This document shows positions 17,482 through 26,111 of a DNA stretch of 64,000 bases, in pieces. The translations under genes and the position numbers were made by a program. The number at the start of each line of letters is the position of its first letter. Position 1 is the first letter of the stretch. The stretch lies in NCBI GenBank assembly GCA_030041215.1, contig JASHOH010000033.1, positions 1-64,000 of the forward strand, given 5' to 3'. This stretch comes from Candidatus Sulfotelmatobacter sp. Its GTDB lineage: Bacteria > Acidobacteriota > Terriglobia > Terriglobales > Acidobacteriaceae. The notes under the pieces are model-generated. The model was not told where the DNA came from. It was given only the letters and a program-made list of their open reading frames with translations, and searched no databases.

Positions 17482-18096
17482 TTACCCTGCTTTCGAGCGT
17501 CCGGCCTTTACGGCTCTATCCGCCTTGAGCAGGTCACGCAACTTCATGCGCGCTTTGTGCAACTGGGACTTGCTGTTGCCTATCGAACATCCCACAATTT
17601 TTGCGATTTCATTATGCTCGTAACCTTCCACATCGTGAAGCACAAAAATCATTTTGTAGCCGGGCGGCAGGCTGTCCACAGCTCGCCGCAAGTGCATACG
17701 GTCGATCGAACCGGCCAGCATTACGTCTTTGGCACCAAAGTCCTTTTTCGGCGACTCATCCTCTGTGCTCTGCGTAGTCTCTTCCAGCGAAACCACGGGC
17801 AAACTTTTCTTGCGCAGGTGCATGAGCACGACGTTGACTGAAAGCCGGTGCAGCCAGGTGGAGAACGCCGACTCGCCGCGAAATGTCGCGATCTTGCGAT
17901 AGAGCTGCAAGAAGGCTTCCTGGGCCAGGTCTTCCGCCTCCGCCGTGTTCGCCGTCATGCGCAGACACAGCGAATAAACCCGCCGCTTGTGCTTGTCATA
18001 GAGCGCCTGGAACGCATGCGCGTCCCCGTGCTTGGCCCGCTCGATAGCCTCGGCTTCGTTAAATTCTTTAGCGGATTGCTGTCGTGGCTCGGTCAA
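17482..18096 (-). CDS. ECF RNA polymerase sigma factor (RpoE-like)
   Basis: A 204-residue extracytoplasmic-function sigma factor. Region 2 is visible as AFQALYDKHKRRVYSLCLRMT...AEDLAQEAFLQLYRKI with the -10-reading helix (AFSTWLHRLSVNVVLMHLRKK), and region 4 as LPPGYKMIFVLHDVEGYEHNEIAKIVGCSIGNSKSQLHKAR. A short linker rich in Glu and Ser separates them. It is expected to be released from the downstream anti-sigma factor by an envelope signal and to transcribe its own operon. The start (18096) follows a gap of about 310 bases towards the MFS gene. Confidence 0.93.
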   Translation of the reverse strand: MTEPRQQSAKEFNEAEAIERAKHGDAHAFQALYDKHKRRVYSLCLRMTANTAEAEDLAQEAFLQLYRKIATFRGESAFSTWLHRLSVNVVLMHLRKKSLPVVSLEETTQSTEDESPKKDFGAKDVMLAGSIDRMHLRRAVDSLPPGYKMIFVLHDVEGYEHNEIAKIVGCSIGNSKSQLHKARMKLRDLLKADRAVKAGRSKAG

Positions 18097-18406
18097 GCTG
18101 CCTTTTCCGGCCGCACTCTCTGGGATGCGGCATAAGTAGTTTGTGTTGTATCGTTTGCGTGACTTCGGTGCGAACCGGGGAACAGCGGCAGCTCCGAAAT
18201 ATTAGATCAAATATACCGATCTGCGGAGATACAGCAAAACTGTGTTTCGCTGCAATTGGCCGCAGGGAAGACCTTTGCATTCGCAGATTTGGAACACTTC
18301 TAGCCCTGAATTACTTAAACCCTGCTGAAGACAAAGAGTCGCAGCCTACTGAAAATGGTAGCGTTTAATCGAAGTGGGACTCATAAAGACTTTGGTAACC
18401 TCCCCG
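18097..18406. other. Intergenic region upstream of the ECF sigma gene
   Basis: About 310 bases between the sigma gene and the stop of the MFS gene. Open frames here have no ribosome site or family resemblance. I see no convincing promoter by eye; the sigma operon promoter should lie in the half nearest 18097. Confidence 0.5.
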
Positions 18407-19765
18407 CTAAGCTGCCGCCTTCGCGGTTGTAATTGTTTCCAGTCCATGGCCGTGCGGCCCAAGTTCGCGCTGTCGCAGCAGGAAAGCGAAGGTGAAGCCT
18501 AAGAAGCCGAGGACCGAGAATATCCACATGCCCAGGTTGTAACCGCTGGGGTTATTGGGGCCGGCATGTTTGTAATCGTTGGCCCATCCAACCAGAAGAT
18601 TGAATCCAGCGAGTCCGATGTTCTGAATCATAGTCATCAGCCCATAAGCGGTCCCTAATTTCGACTGATCCACGAGATAGGCCACTGAGGGCCACATCAC
18701 AGCGGGGATCAGCGAGAAAGCGATTCCCATCATGGCCATGGTCAAAAGAAGGATGGGCGGCAGATGGTGAGCGATGAATGCGAAGTGGCCTTCGGCCGAG
18801 GACGGCAGATACACCGTGACGTAATTCGCAGACCGGATGTACGCCATCATCAGGTATACGGGGATAAGCAGCAGCGAACCGAGCATCATCAGCAGGGCGC
18901 GCTTGCCGAGCTTGTCGACGAAAAGGCCGAAAAGCGGCGTGCCGAACATTGTAAACAAGGTGAGCATGCCGACCAGATCGCCTCCAGCCTCACGCGTGAC
19001 GTGGTGGGCATCCATAAAGAATTGGTAGGCGAAGGTTTCGAAGGGGAAGATTGCGGAATAGAACGTGACGCAGAGCGCGACGATGTACCAGTAGGAAAGA
19101 CCGAAGGTCTTGATGTCGCTGAAGACGACTTTGTCGGTGGCTCCTGCGGGGCCGACTTGGTATCTCTTTTCCGCATACACTTCGAGAGCCCAGTAGATGA
19201 TTGCGCCGATTACGCACAGCGAGCCGAAGCCGACAGAAATCAGCAGGGGATTGCGCCAATAGTTGTAGGCAAATCCAGCCCACGAGGGCGATTGCTGCGC
19301 CAGTAGGGAACCGAACCGCGAAATCATCAGGTTGATGCCGAAGGCGAAGCTGAGTTCCTTTCCGCGGAACCACTTGGCGATTGCTGTGGTGACCGCCACG
19401 ATGAGCGATTCAGCGCCGAGGCCAAAAACGAGGCGCCCGGTTGCCATCAGGCCTAACGCGGAAGACAAAGTCGTCACGCCTGCCCCGATGAAGCATAGCG
19501 TTCCAAATATGAAGATAGCTTTGCGCGTGCCGATGCGATCGACGATGTAGCCGCCGATCAAGACCATAAATACATTCGGAATGCTGTAGATCGCCTGCAA
19601 GAGCCCGATGTTTGATTCGGAGAAGTGGAGTTGTTTGGCGAGCAGGTCGGCAATTGGGGCGATGCAGTCGTAGACGTAGTAGTTCCCGAACATCGTGAGG
19701 CTGACACATATCAGCACCAGCCAGCGAAATGTACGGCTGGGTTCAGGACGTGGCGTTGTGGTCAT
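18407..19765 (-). CDS. Major facilitator superfamily transporter
   Basis: A 452-residue, twelve-helix permease. The cytoplasmic loop after helix 2 has DRIGTRKA (the MFS motif A region), helix 4 begins GRLVFGLGAESLIVA, and the second half has LFVDKLGKRALL at the equivalent position. A His/Gly C-terminal tail follows helix 12. The pattern resembles the MFSD1-like / general sugar-phosphate-type permeases, but the substrate is not assignable. It stands alone, with a repeat-rich gap of nearly 800 bases upstream. Confidence 0.85.
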   Translation of the reverse strand: MTTTPRPEPSRTFRWLVLICVSLTMFGNYYVYDCIAPIADLLAKQLHFSESNIGLLQAIYSIPNVFMVLIGGYIVDRIGTRKAIFIFGTLCFIGAGVTTLSSALGLMATGRLVFGLGAESLIVAVTTAIAKWFRGKELSFAFGINLMISRFGSLLAQQSPSWAGFAYNYWRNPLLISVGFGSLCVIGAIIYWALEVYAEKRYQVGPAGATDKVVFSDIKTFGLSYWYIVALCVTFYSAIFPFETFAYQFFMDAHHVTREAGGDLVGMLTLFTMFGTPLFGLFVDKLGKRALLMMLGSLLLIPVYLMMAYIRSANYVTVYLPSSAEGHFAFIAHHLPPILLLTMAMMGIAFSLIPAVMWPSVAYLVDQSKLGTAYGLMTMIQNIGLAGFNLLVGWANDYKHAGPNNPSGYNLGMWIFSVLGFLGFTFAFLLRQRELGPHGHGLETITTAKAAA

Positions 19766-19878
19766 TGGATCTCTTTGTCGTGGATTTCACGCACTGCGAA
19801 GCAGGAAGATTAGCAGATGTGGCACCAAACGGAGAAGGACTCAAGCCTTAAAGCGCCTGTCAAAGATCCTTTTGGAGG

Positions 19879-19985
19879 GGCACGGCTTCCAGCCGTGCCG
19901 TTAAAGGCCACCGAAACAGCCACCGCTTCAGCCGCCCCGAGCGAATGATCTACCGTGGAAGAGCGGCGCTTCAGCGCCGCGTGGA
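19879..19985 (+). repeat. Paired-hairpin repeat (family A) with an extra hairpin
   Basis: GGCACGGCTTCCAGCCGTGCC at 19879-19899 forms one hairpin, a CCGCTTCAGCCGCC arm follows, and a GCGGCGCTTCAGCGCCGC hairpin lies at 19963-19980. The sequence around the last (CCGTGGAAGAGCGGCG) recurs at 24966-24981. Confidence 0.75.
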
Positions 19986-20126
19986 CTGATCTTCAGGAAC
20001 AAGAATTTGCGCCTGCGATAACGCGCGGCCGCCTCCCGACTGTGAGAACGTGGGGACGGCAAAAAGCAGAACCAGAAGATTGCAAAGCATCACAGCGGAA
20101 AAGGTCTTATTTGTGAGTCTGCACAT
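19971..20126 (-). CDS. Small secreted protein, 51 residues
   Basis: A short frame with ATG at 20126 preceded by AGGAGA eight bases upstream. The product starts MCRLTNKTFSAVMLCN, has a hydrophobic core LLVLLFAVPTFSQS typical of a signal peptide with a cleavage-like Ser-Gln-Ser end, and then about 22 polar residues. Its stop codon lies within the hairpin repeat at 19963-19980, so the C-terminus may have been changed by repeat insertion. No family recognised. Evidence for being real is the ribosome site plus the signal-peptide pattern only. Confidence 0.45.
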   Translation of the reverse strand: MCRLTNKTFSAVMLCNLLVLLFAVPTFSQSGGGRALSQAQILVPEDQSTRR

Positions 20127-20540
20127 ATGCGAAGTCTCCTGAAAGATTGGTCAATATGCCCCACACTAGCTGGCTGAGTGGGACGTCGAAGGGTTATCGG
20201 TGTCTTTGTTTCAGCGTCAGATTCAGCGCCGCTCGATTCGAGGAACAGCGCACTTCGTGGGCGTCTTAACAAAAAGAAACAACACTGTGCAAGGCCCACA
20301 ATTACGCTCTCTGAATGCAACATTACAATAGGAATTTGTAATGGAAAAACTTTTGCAGTAAAGAAGCACAATGTTGCGTTAGGTAGGGGGGCCGACTCTT
20401 TGCTCCACCAAATCGGCATACGGCGGACCGAGGCCGTCATCATGGTGCCGTAGCTGGATCTGGTGGCTGAGTCGAACAACCCTCTCGACTTCCGCTCTGT
20501 ATTGACTTGCCCGCGCCCACCCCCAATAATCAAACCTGCG
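20127..20540. other. Intergenic region with an AT-rich palindrome
   Basis: About 414 bases between divergent genes. ATTACAA (20322-20328) and TTGTAAT (20336-20342) form a perfect 7-bp inverted repeat with a 7-base spacer, and GCAACATT (20318-20325) pairs with AATGTTGC (20370-20377). These may be operators for XdhC or just secondary structure. No convincing gene is seen; a minus-strand open frame across the region has no ribosome site. Confidence 0.5.
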
Positions 20541-21410
20541 ATGGACATCTACGAGCAAATCGTGCAGCTCCGCCGCGACGGCCGCCGCGGCGCTGTAGCC
20601 ACCATCGTCAATGTGCGCGGATCCATTCCTTCGTTCCGCACTGCGAAAATGCTCGTACGCGACGACGGTTCCATCGTCGGCACCATCGGCGGAGGCTGCG
20701 TCGAGGCCGACGTCTGGCAGGCTGCGCGCGAGGTGATGGAATCCGAAAAGCCTCGCACGCTCACCTTCGATCTTAATCAGGATCCCAAATACGACACCGG
20801 TCTCGTTTGCGGAGGGACGCTCGAAGTCTTCGTCGAACCGATCCTGCCTCAAGCATTACTTTATCTGTTCGGTGCAGGGCATGTTGCCTTTAACGTCTGT
20901 CAGACAGCAGCGAATGCCGGCTTTGACGTCATTGTGATCGACGACCGAAGCTCCTACGCGACCAAAGAACGCTTCCTTGCCGCCCGCGAAGTTCACGCGC
21001 TCGACTTCGACGAAGCCATGCGCAAGTTCGAGCCCATCGAAGACTCCTACATCGTCATCGTCACCCGCGGACACCGCGACGATATGCGCATTCTCCGCTG
21101 GGCGGTTGAAACCCGCGCCCGTTACATCGGCATGATCGGCTCGAAGCGCAAAGTTATCGGAATTTTCAAGACCCTTCAGCAGGAAGGCGTGCCGGCGCAT
21201 CTGTTTGAGCGCGTCCACGCTCCCATAGGGATTGATATCGGCGCCATCACGCCCGAAGAAATTGGCGTTGCGATCACAGCCGAGTTGATCGCCGTCCGCC
21301 GCCATTCCGAGGCGAAACTTCCGCACATGAGCTGGTTCAAAAGCGGTAGGCCGGAACATGGTTCCGACGACGAGCGCAGCGCACGTTCCTGCTGCGAAGA
21401 ACACGAATAA
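20541..21410 (+). CDS. xdhC: XdhC/CoxI-family molybdoenzyme maturation protein
   Basis: Predicted to bind the molybdenum cofactor, help its sulphuration and insert it into a xanthine-dehydrogenase-type enzyme. The N-terminal XdhC/CoxI domain has the IVNVRGSIPSFRTAKMLV and GTIGGGCVEADVW motifs; the C-terminal part is a Rossmann-like domain (LLYLFGAGHVAFNVC, VIVIDDRS) ending in the YIGMIGSKRK and GIDIGAITPEEIGVAI segments. Start ATG 20541 (MDIYEQIVQL) is preferred to the frame opening at 20463, which adds 26 unlikely residues. The MocA-like gene follows 30 bases later; no structural dehydrogenase genes are in the window. Confidence 0.9.
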   Translation: MDIYEQIVQLRRDGRRGAVATIVNVRGSIPSFRTAKMLVRDDGSIVGTIGGGCVEADVWQAAREVMESEKPRTLTFDLNQDPKYDTGLVCGGTLEVFVEPILPQALLYLFGAGHVAFNVCQTAANAGFDVIVIDDRSSYATKERFLAAREVHALDFDEAMRKFEPIEDSYIVIVTRGHRDDMRILRWAVETRARYIGMIGSKRKVIGIFKTLQQEGVPAHLFERVHAPIGIDIGAITPEEIGVAITAELIAVRRHSEAKLPHMSWFKSGRPEHGSDDERSARSCCEEHE

Positions 21411-21440
21411 ATCGTCCTCTATTCCTGATATGCTCTGCGC

Positions 21441-22079
21441 ATGACTCGCGCCCCCGGTTTCGCTGGCGTCATTCTGGCTGCCGGGGAATCCTCGCGCATG
21501 GGCCGCGATAAAGCTTTGCTGCCGTGGCCACCACTGCCGGCGGGCCAGTCGCCGTCGAATGAAACGTTTTTGTCAGCGACAATCCGATCGCTCTCGTCGG
21601 CAACTGAGTTCGTTCTTGTTGTGGTCGGAAAAAATGAAGCGGCTCTGGCCCCGATCATCTACAGCAATGGCGCTTCTCTTGTCGTAAATCCCGATCCGAC
21701 GCGTGGACAGTTCAGTTCGTTACAAACTGGCCTCCGTGCAGTGCTTGATCACGGACGCGATGCCGCCATCATAACTCTGGTCGACCGCCCTCCTGCCAGC
21801 GACAAAACGATCGAAAAACTCCGCCACACGTTCGACTCTGCCGAGGAAAACATCTGGGCGGTGGTGCCGGAGTTCTCCGGCAAACACGGGCACCCCTACG
21901 TCATTGGCCGCGAAATGATCGAAGCCTTTCTGCGCGCGCCGGCCACATGGACGGCCCGCGACGTTGAACACCAGTGTCAATCTCATATCCAATATGTGCC
22001 GGTGGATGACCCTTTCGTTGCGGTCAACATCAACACGCCGGAGGAGTACGAGGCCCTTGCGCCGGGAAAATGTGACTAG
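21441..22079 (+). CDS. mocA: MocA/MobA-like nucleotidyltransferase
   Basis: A 212-residue nucleotidyltransferase likely to convert molybdopterin to its cytosine dinucleotide form. It begins GVILAAGESSRMGRDKALLPW, the signature LAAGxSxRMGxxK of the family, and has the PDPTRGQFSSLQTGL and IITLVDRPPAS segments of the GT-A fold; the catalytic Asp of the usual LxDxP motif appears as VDRP. Co-directional with xdhC, 30 bases apart, which supports a molybdenum hydroxylase maturation role. The cytidylyl versus guanylyl specificity is inferred from the neighbour only. Confidence 0.85.
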   Translation: MTRAPGFAGVILAAGESSRMGRDKALLPWPPLPAGQSPSNETFLSATIRSLSSATEFVLVVVGKNEAALAPIIYSNGASLVVNPDPTRGQFSSLQTGLRAVLDHGRDAAIITLVDRPPASDKTIEKLRHTFDSAEENIWAVVPEFSGKHGHPYVIGREMIEAFLRAPATWTARDVEHQCQSHIQYVPVDDPFVAVNINTPEEYEALAPGKCD

Positions 22080-22106
22080 GCGGGTTCTTATAAACAGTTT
22101 TGAAAG

Positions 22107-22165
22107 GGCGCGGCTTTCAGCCGCGCCACCAGGGGCCAATAAAAATCCCGGCTTTAGCCGCTGAG
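22107..22165 (+). repeat. Paired-hairpin repeat (family A)
   Basis: GGCGCGGCTTTCAGCCGCGCC at 22107-22127 is a long hairpin; CGGCTTTAGCCGCTGAGGAA follows about 22 bases later. Same order and spacing as at 41329-41399. The remaining gap to the next gene (22376) shows nothing else I can name. Confidence 0.75.
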
Positions 22166-22376
22166 GAATGAGCGGTCTCTTCAGAACCATCTATTGGCGA
22201 GTTGAGCTTGCCGACAAGAGTGAAATCTGACGCCGCGCTCGGTACTGATCGGAATCGACGAAATTAGATCAGTACCCCGCGCTCGGCCCGCCCTCACAAA
22301 ATCAACGTTTATGCTACGATGCTAGGTTCGGTTTTAGCAGACTTCCTGAAGTAACCAATCCTGGAGGAATCTTCGT

Positions 22377-23825
22377 ATGCGTGCGAGTTGGCTGATGTGT
22401 GTGTTTATGGGAGCGCTCGTCTGGGGACAGGCGACTGGAACCGCTCCCGCAAAACCAGAGGAAAAGGCAAGCCCAGCGGCTGCGGGGCAAAGTGCGACGA
22501 CCCTAGCAAGTTCAGCTCCGGCCGCCCAAAATGCTGCGCCCATGGGCGGCGCGGCGCAGGCTCCGGCTGCCCAGAAAGAAGGTGAGGAGAAACCTGCCGT
22601 AAAACCGGAACCTCCCAAGGAAGTGCCCATGGATGCGGTGGTGCTGACCATCAAGGGCGTCTGCCCTGCCACCGGATCCACCGCAAAAGCAGCCGCGGGC
22701 TCCAAAGCGACTGCAGCCTCCGCAAAGACCGCCGCGGCAAAGAAGCCTGCTGACTGCGAAACCAAAATCACGCGGGCGCAGTTCGAAAAAATTGCCAACG
22801 GCTTGTCTCCGAACGTGACCCCGCAATTGAAGCGGCAATTGCAACAGGCGCTGCCTCGCTTCATGGCCATGTCGGAAATCGCGAAAAAGAAAGGCCTCGA
22901 GAACACTGAGAATTACAAGGAAACGCTGAAGCTCGCGAAGATGCAGATTCTGACCCAGGAACTGCAACGCCAGGTACAGGAAGATGCCGATAAGATTCCT
23001 GCCCAGGAAGTCGAGAAGTATTACAAAGACAATGCTGAAGCCTACGAGCAGTTCTCGCTCGACCGGATCTTCGTCCCGCGCTACAAAACCGTGACGCCGG
23101 CCGGTGAGAAAGAAGAAGCGGAAGAAAAAGAAGAGAATAAGGACCAGAAAGAGCTGACCGAGGAGCAGCAGAAGAAAAAAGAAGAGGAAGAAAAATCCAA
23201 AGAAGCCAGAGACAAGGAATTGCGCGAGAAAGGCGAGCAGGAGTTGAACAAGCTCGCCGACGGCTTGCGCGCGCGCGCCGCCAATGGCGAGGATTTCGCT
23301 ACGCTGCAGAAGGAAGCCTTCGCGGCAGCCGGAACAAAGGTGGAAAATCCGACGGTCAATTTGCCCAAGGTACGCCGGACCGGGCTGCCTCCTGCGCATT
23401 CCGCAGTCTTCGATCTGAAGCCGGGCGAGGTGTCGCAGGTGATTAGCGACAATGGCGGACACTACATCTACAAGGTGGTGAGCAAGCAAGAACTGCCCTT
23501 CGACCAGGTGAAGGATGAGATCCACAACAAGCTGAAGAGCGAGAGCCTGAAGAAACAAATGGACGACTACAACAACTCGTACCAGGTTGTAGCGAACGAC
23601 CAATACTTTGGCCCGGCGGCCGGCCCGGGAGGTCCGCAAAGGATGCGTCCGGGCATGATGGGAGGACGGCCGACGCCGCCGGGCGCAGCCGTTCCAGCGC
23701 CGCCACAGGGTGCACCGGCGCCGTCCGCGCCAGCGTCGCAGGGCGCAGGGCCGCAAGCTGCGCCGCCTGCACAAGCTCCGGCACAGCCGCCGGCGCAGAC
23801 GGCTCCTCCATCGAAGCCGAACTGA
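22377..23825 (+). CDS. Periplasmic peptidyl-prolyl isomerase (PpiC/SurA-like)
   Basis: A 482-residue exported parvulin-type isomerase, probably an outer-membrane-protein chaperone. It has a signal peptide (ASWLMCVFMGALVWGQ), an Ala/Pro-rich linker, an N-terminal SurA-like helical segment (RAQFEKIANGL...QLQQALPRFMAMSEIAKKKGLE) and a parvulin domain ending LKPGEVSQVISDNGGHYIYKVVSKQ. The parvulin domain is split by a highly charged Glu/Lys insertion of about 60 residues (around 238-300). The last 60 residues are Pro/Ala/Gly-rich. Start ATG 22377 has a good TGGAGGA site. Its stop overlaps the next gene's start by one base (TGATG). Confidence 0.88.
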   Translation: MRASWLMCVFMGALVWGQATGTAPAKPEEKASPAAAGQSATTLASSAPAAQNAAPMGGAAQAPAAQKEGEEKPAVKPEPPKEVPMDAVVLTIKGVCPATGSTAKAAAGSKATAASAKTAAAKKPADCETKITRAQFEKIANGLSPNVTPQLKRQLQQALPRFMAMSEIAKKKGLENTENYKETLKLAKMQILTQELQRQVQEDADKIPAQEVEKYYKDNAEAYEQFSLDRIFVPRYKTVTPAGEKEEAEEKEENKDQKELTEEQQKKKEEEEKSKEARDKELREKGEQELNKLADGLRARAANGEDFATLQKEAFAAAGTKVENPTVNLPKVRRTGLPPAHSAVFDLKPGEVSQVISDNGGHYIYKVVSKQELPFDQVKDEIHNKLKSESLKKQMDDYNNSYQVVANDQYFGPAAGPGGPQRMRPGMMGGRPTPPGAAVPAPPQGAPAPSAPASQGAGPQAAPPAQAPAQPPAQTAPPSKPN

Positions 23826-24910
23826 TGGTGAGCGAAAAACCTGTCGTCGTAGTCACAGGCATCGCGGGAAACCTGGGATCCAGGCTGCTGCCGCTGCTCG
23901 GCGACTACTCTGTGATTGGGGTGGACATGCGTCCACCCCAAACTGCTTTTCCCTTGCAATTTGAGAAATTCGATTTAGGCGAAGAGCCTTCTACGCGCGC
24001 ACTTTATGAACTGCTGCGCGATACGCGCCCGGTTGCCGTGGTGCATCTCGCATTTGTGATTGATCCCGTGCGCACAGGCGTACTTGATGTCGAGCGCATG
24101 TGGCAGATCAACGTGGCGGGCACCGCGCGGGTGATGGAGGCCGCCACCGAAGCCAATCGTACCTCTGAGACTCCGATCGGGAAGTTTATTTTTCCCAGCA
24201 GTGTCTCAGCATATGGCTCGAACCTTCGGGCTCCAGCAACGGAGAGTTCGCCACTGGACGCACACACGCTGCCCTACGCAATCCATAAAAAACAATCAGA
24301 CGAAGTCGTGCAGCAGCGAGCGTCGGCATTGCGCGGGTGCAGCGTGTATATTCTGCGTCCGCATATTTTTGCGGGCGCGAGCGTGGAAAATTACCTGCTC
24401 GGCGCCTTTCGCGGAACTCCGAACGGAAAAAGCGCACGAGCGAAAAAAATGCGCGCTGCAGGCAAGCGGCTGCCTTGCATGTTACCTCGTGGCCAGAAAT
24501 ATCTCGATAACAAGATTCAGTTCGTGCACGTCGACGACATGGCGCGGCTGATCACGCACATTCTAAAGCGCGATCCCGAAGCGCAGCGGCTGACGATTCT
24601 TAACGTGGCTGGCCGCGGCGAAGCCCTTACCTTCGAAAGATGCATCGAAATGGCGCAGGCCAAGCTCGTGCGCGTGCCCGGAAAATGGGCCATGCGCACC
24701 GTTCTGCGCTATCTGTGGAACCGCGGCATTTCTGCGGTACCGCCCGAGGCCCTGCCCTACATGACCGGGGAGTACATCATGAATACCGGCAAGCTGCGCG
24801 CATTTTTGGGCGGCGAGTACGAGAACGTAATGCGCTATACGATTGCCAACGCGTTTGCCGACAGCTTCCGGCCCGTCGGAGAGCACGCCGCCAGTGCGGC
24901 CGGAAAATAG
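23825..24910 (+). CDS. NAD-dependent epimerase/dehydratase (extended SDR)
   Basis: A 361-residue SDR protein with the N-terminal nucleotide motif VTGIAGNLGSRLLPLL (GxxGxxG type), then the FPSSVSAYGSN active-site Ser region and a YAIHKKQSDEVV segment carrying the catalytic YxxxK. These are the features of sugar-nucleotide epimerases and related enzymes; the substrate is not assignable. The start codon overlaps the stop of the isomerase gene by one base, so the two are probably translated from one message, although their functions have no obvious link. Confidence 0.85.
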   Translation: MVSEKPVVVVTGIAGNLGSRLLPLLGDYSVIGVDMRPPQTAFPLQFEKFDLGEEPSTRALYELLRDTRPVAVVHLAFVIDPVRTGVLDVERMWQINVAGTARVMEAATEANRTSETPIGKFIFPSSVSAYGSNLRAPATESSPLDAHTLPYAIHKKQSDEVVQQRASALRGCSVYILRPHIFAGASVENYLLGAFRGTPNGKSARAKKMRAAGKRLPCMLPRGQKYLDNKIQFVHVDDMARLITHILKRDPEAQRLTILNVAGRGEALTFERCIEMAQAKLVRVPGKWAMRTVLRYLWNRGISAVPPEALPYMTGEYIMNTGKLRAFLGGEYENVMRYTIANAFADSFRPVGEHAASAAGK

Positions 24911-25046
24911 TCAAACTGGCCAGGCGAGAAGGTCTGCTGCGGCCGTGGGCTCAACGCCCGAAGTTCCGTGGAAGAGCGGCGATTCAGGGCCGCGTAAAGA
25001 TTGCCTCTCTAGGACCAGGCCTTAGCCCCATTTATCTCTCCGCAGC

Positions 25047-25826
25047 CTACTTTTTCCCGCGATACAACCCGGCAATTCCGAAAGTGTAAGGCGTCCAACT
25101 CGCTTCGCGGAATCCAGCCTGCCTCATGCGGGCCAGCATTTCCTCCGGCTCTGGAAACCGCTCGACTGAACTGGGAAGATACGAGTACGGACCTCGAACC
25201 CCAGAAATCATCGTGCCTATTCGTGGCAGAATTTTCTTGAAATAAAAACGATAGACGTGTCCGATGACTCCTCGTGGCTCACCGAAGTCAAGGATGCCGC
25301 ATTCCCCGTCAGGCCTCAGCACCCGCACGATCTCGCGCAGACCAGCGTCGTAGTCGGCAAGATTGCGAAACCCGAAAGCGAAGGTCACGAGATTGAAGTG
25401 CACATCAGGAAACGGCAGGTTAAGGGCGTCGGCCTCGATCCAGCGAGGCGAATTCCTTTGACCTAACGATTTTGAGCGGGCGCGGCTGAGCATGGCGTGA
25501 GAGAAATCTGCTCCCAGGATTTGCGGCGCATTCCCGCCTGCTCGCTTCCGCAATGCGAATGTCATGTCCCCGGTGCCGCAGCACAGATCGAGAACCCGCG
25601 CATCAGGCTGATTCAGAATGTCAGCGAATGTACGTGCCGTGCGCCGCCACCAGAGACGATCGACATTGAACGAAAGCAAATGGTTCAGCAGGTCATAGCG
25701 CGGAGCAATTGACGTGAACATTTCCCGCACGGTGCGCGCGGCCGAGCGGGCGTCGCTCGCGCCCTCGGGAGCAGCGCCAAGAATGGGATTGGAGGATGTG
25801 GGCATTCTTTGCGCCCTTTGCGGCAT
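25047..25826 (-). CDS. menG: Demethylmenaquinone methyltransferase
   Basis: A 259-residue SAM-dependent methyltransferase of the UbiE/MenG family, the last step of menaquinone synthesis at the membrane face. Seen motifs: MFTSIAPRYDLLNHLLSFNVD near the N-terminus, the SAM loop VLDLCCGTGDMTFAL, the ADFSHAML acid loop, and FAFGFRNLADYDAGLREIVRVLRPDGECGILDFGEP. All are strongly conserved in UbiE/MenG. Ubiquinone versus menaquinone use cannot be decided here; menaquinone is usual in Acidobacteriota. It lies upstream of a repeat and aroB on the same strand. Confidence 0.9.
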   Translation of the reverse strand: MPQRAQRMPTSSNPILGAAPEGASDARSAARTVREMFTSIAPRYDLLNHLLSFNVDRLWWRRTARTFADILNQPDARVLDLCCGTGDMTFALRKRAGGNAPQILGADFSHAMLSRARSKSLGQRNSPRWIEADALNLPFPDVHFNLVTFAFGFRNLADYDAGLREIVRVLRPDGECGILDFGEPRGVIGHVYRFYFKKILPRIGTMISGVRGPYSYLPSSVERFPEPEEMLARMRQAGFREASWTPYTFGIAGLYRGKK

Positions 25827-25943
25827 TTCTTAGGTGAAGCCATGTAGGGACAGCCGCCTCGGCTGTCCGGTCGAGCGAAGCTCGACTAGTCTTCGCGGTT
25901 CAAGATCTCCAGCTGCGCCTCAATTTGAAATCGCCCTAGCAGC

Positions 25944-26090
25944 GGCGTCATCCCGAAACCCCGCGTTTTCACCAACGGGGCGAGGAATCTCCCCGAGAGT
26001 GGTCTGTGGGTAGGGAGATCCCTTCGCCATGCGGCTCAGGGCAGGCTGGCCCTTCGCTCCGCCTTCAAAACCAGCTACGCTCAGGACGAC
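25944..26090 (-). repeat. Composite interspersed repeat, copy 2
   Basis: Reverse-strand copy of the element at 8000-8117: on the minus strand it starts with a TCGTCCTGAGCG end, passes through GGATCTCCCTACCCACAG, GAGATTCCTCGCCCC and GTGAAAACGCGGGG, and ends GGGATGACGCC. It fills most of the gap between aroB and menG. Confidence 0.75.
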
Positions 26091-26111
26091 ACCATGCAAC
26101 AAAGTCCGCCC

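Noticed and set aside
20090-20548. Minus-strand open frame of 152 codons upstream of xdhC
   Set aside because: No ribosome site, overlaps the xdhC start and lacks any family pattern; the 51-residue frame is better supported.
22512-23774. Long minus-strand open frame of 420 codons antisense to the parvulin gene
   Set aside because: Arg/Phe/Leu-rich shadow of the Glu/Lys/Ala-rich sense gene; no ribosome site or family.
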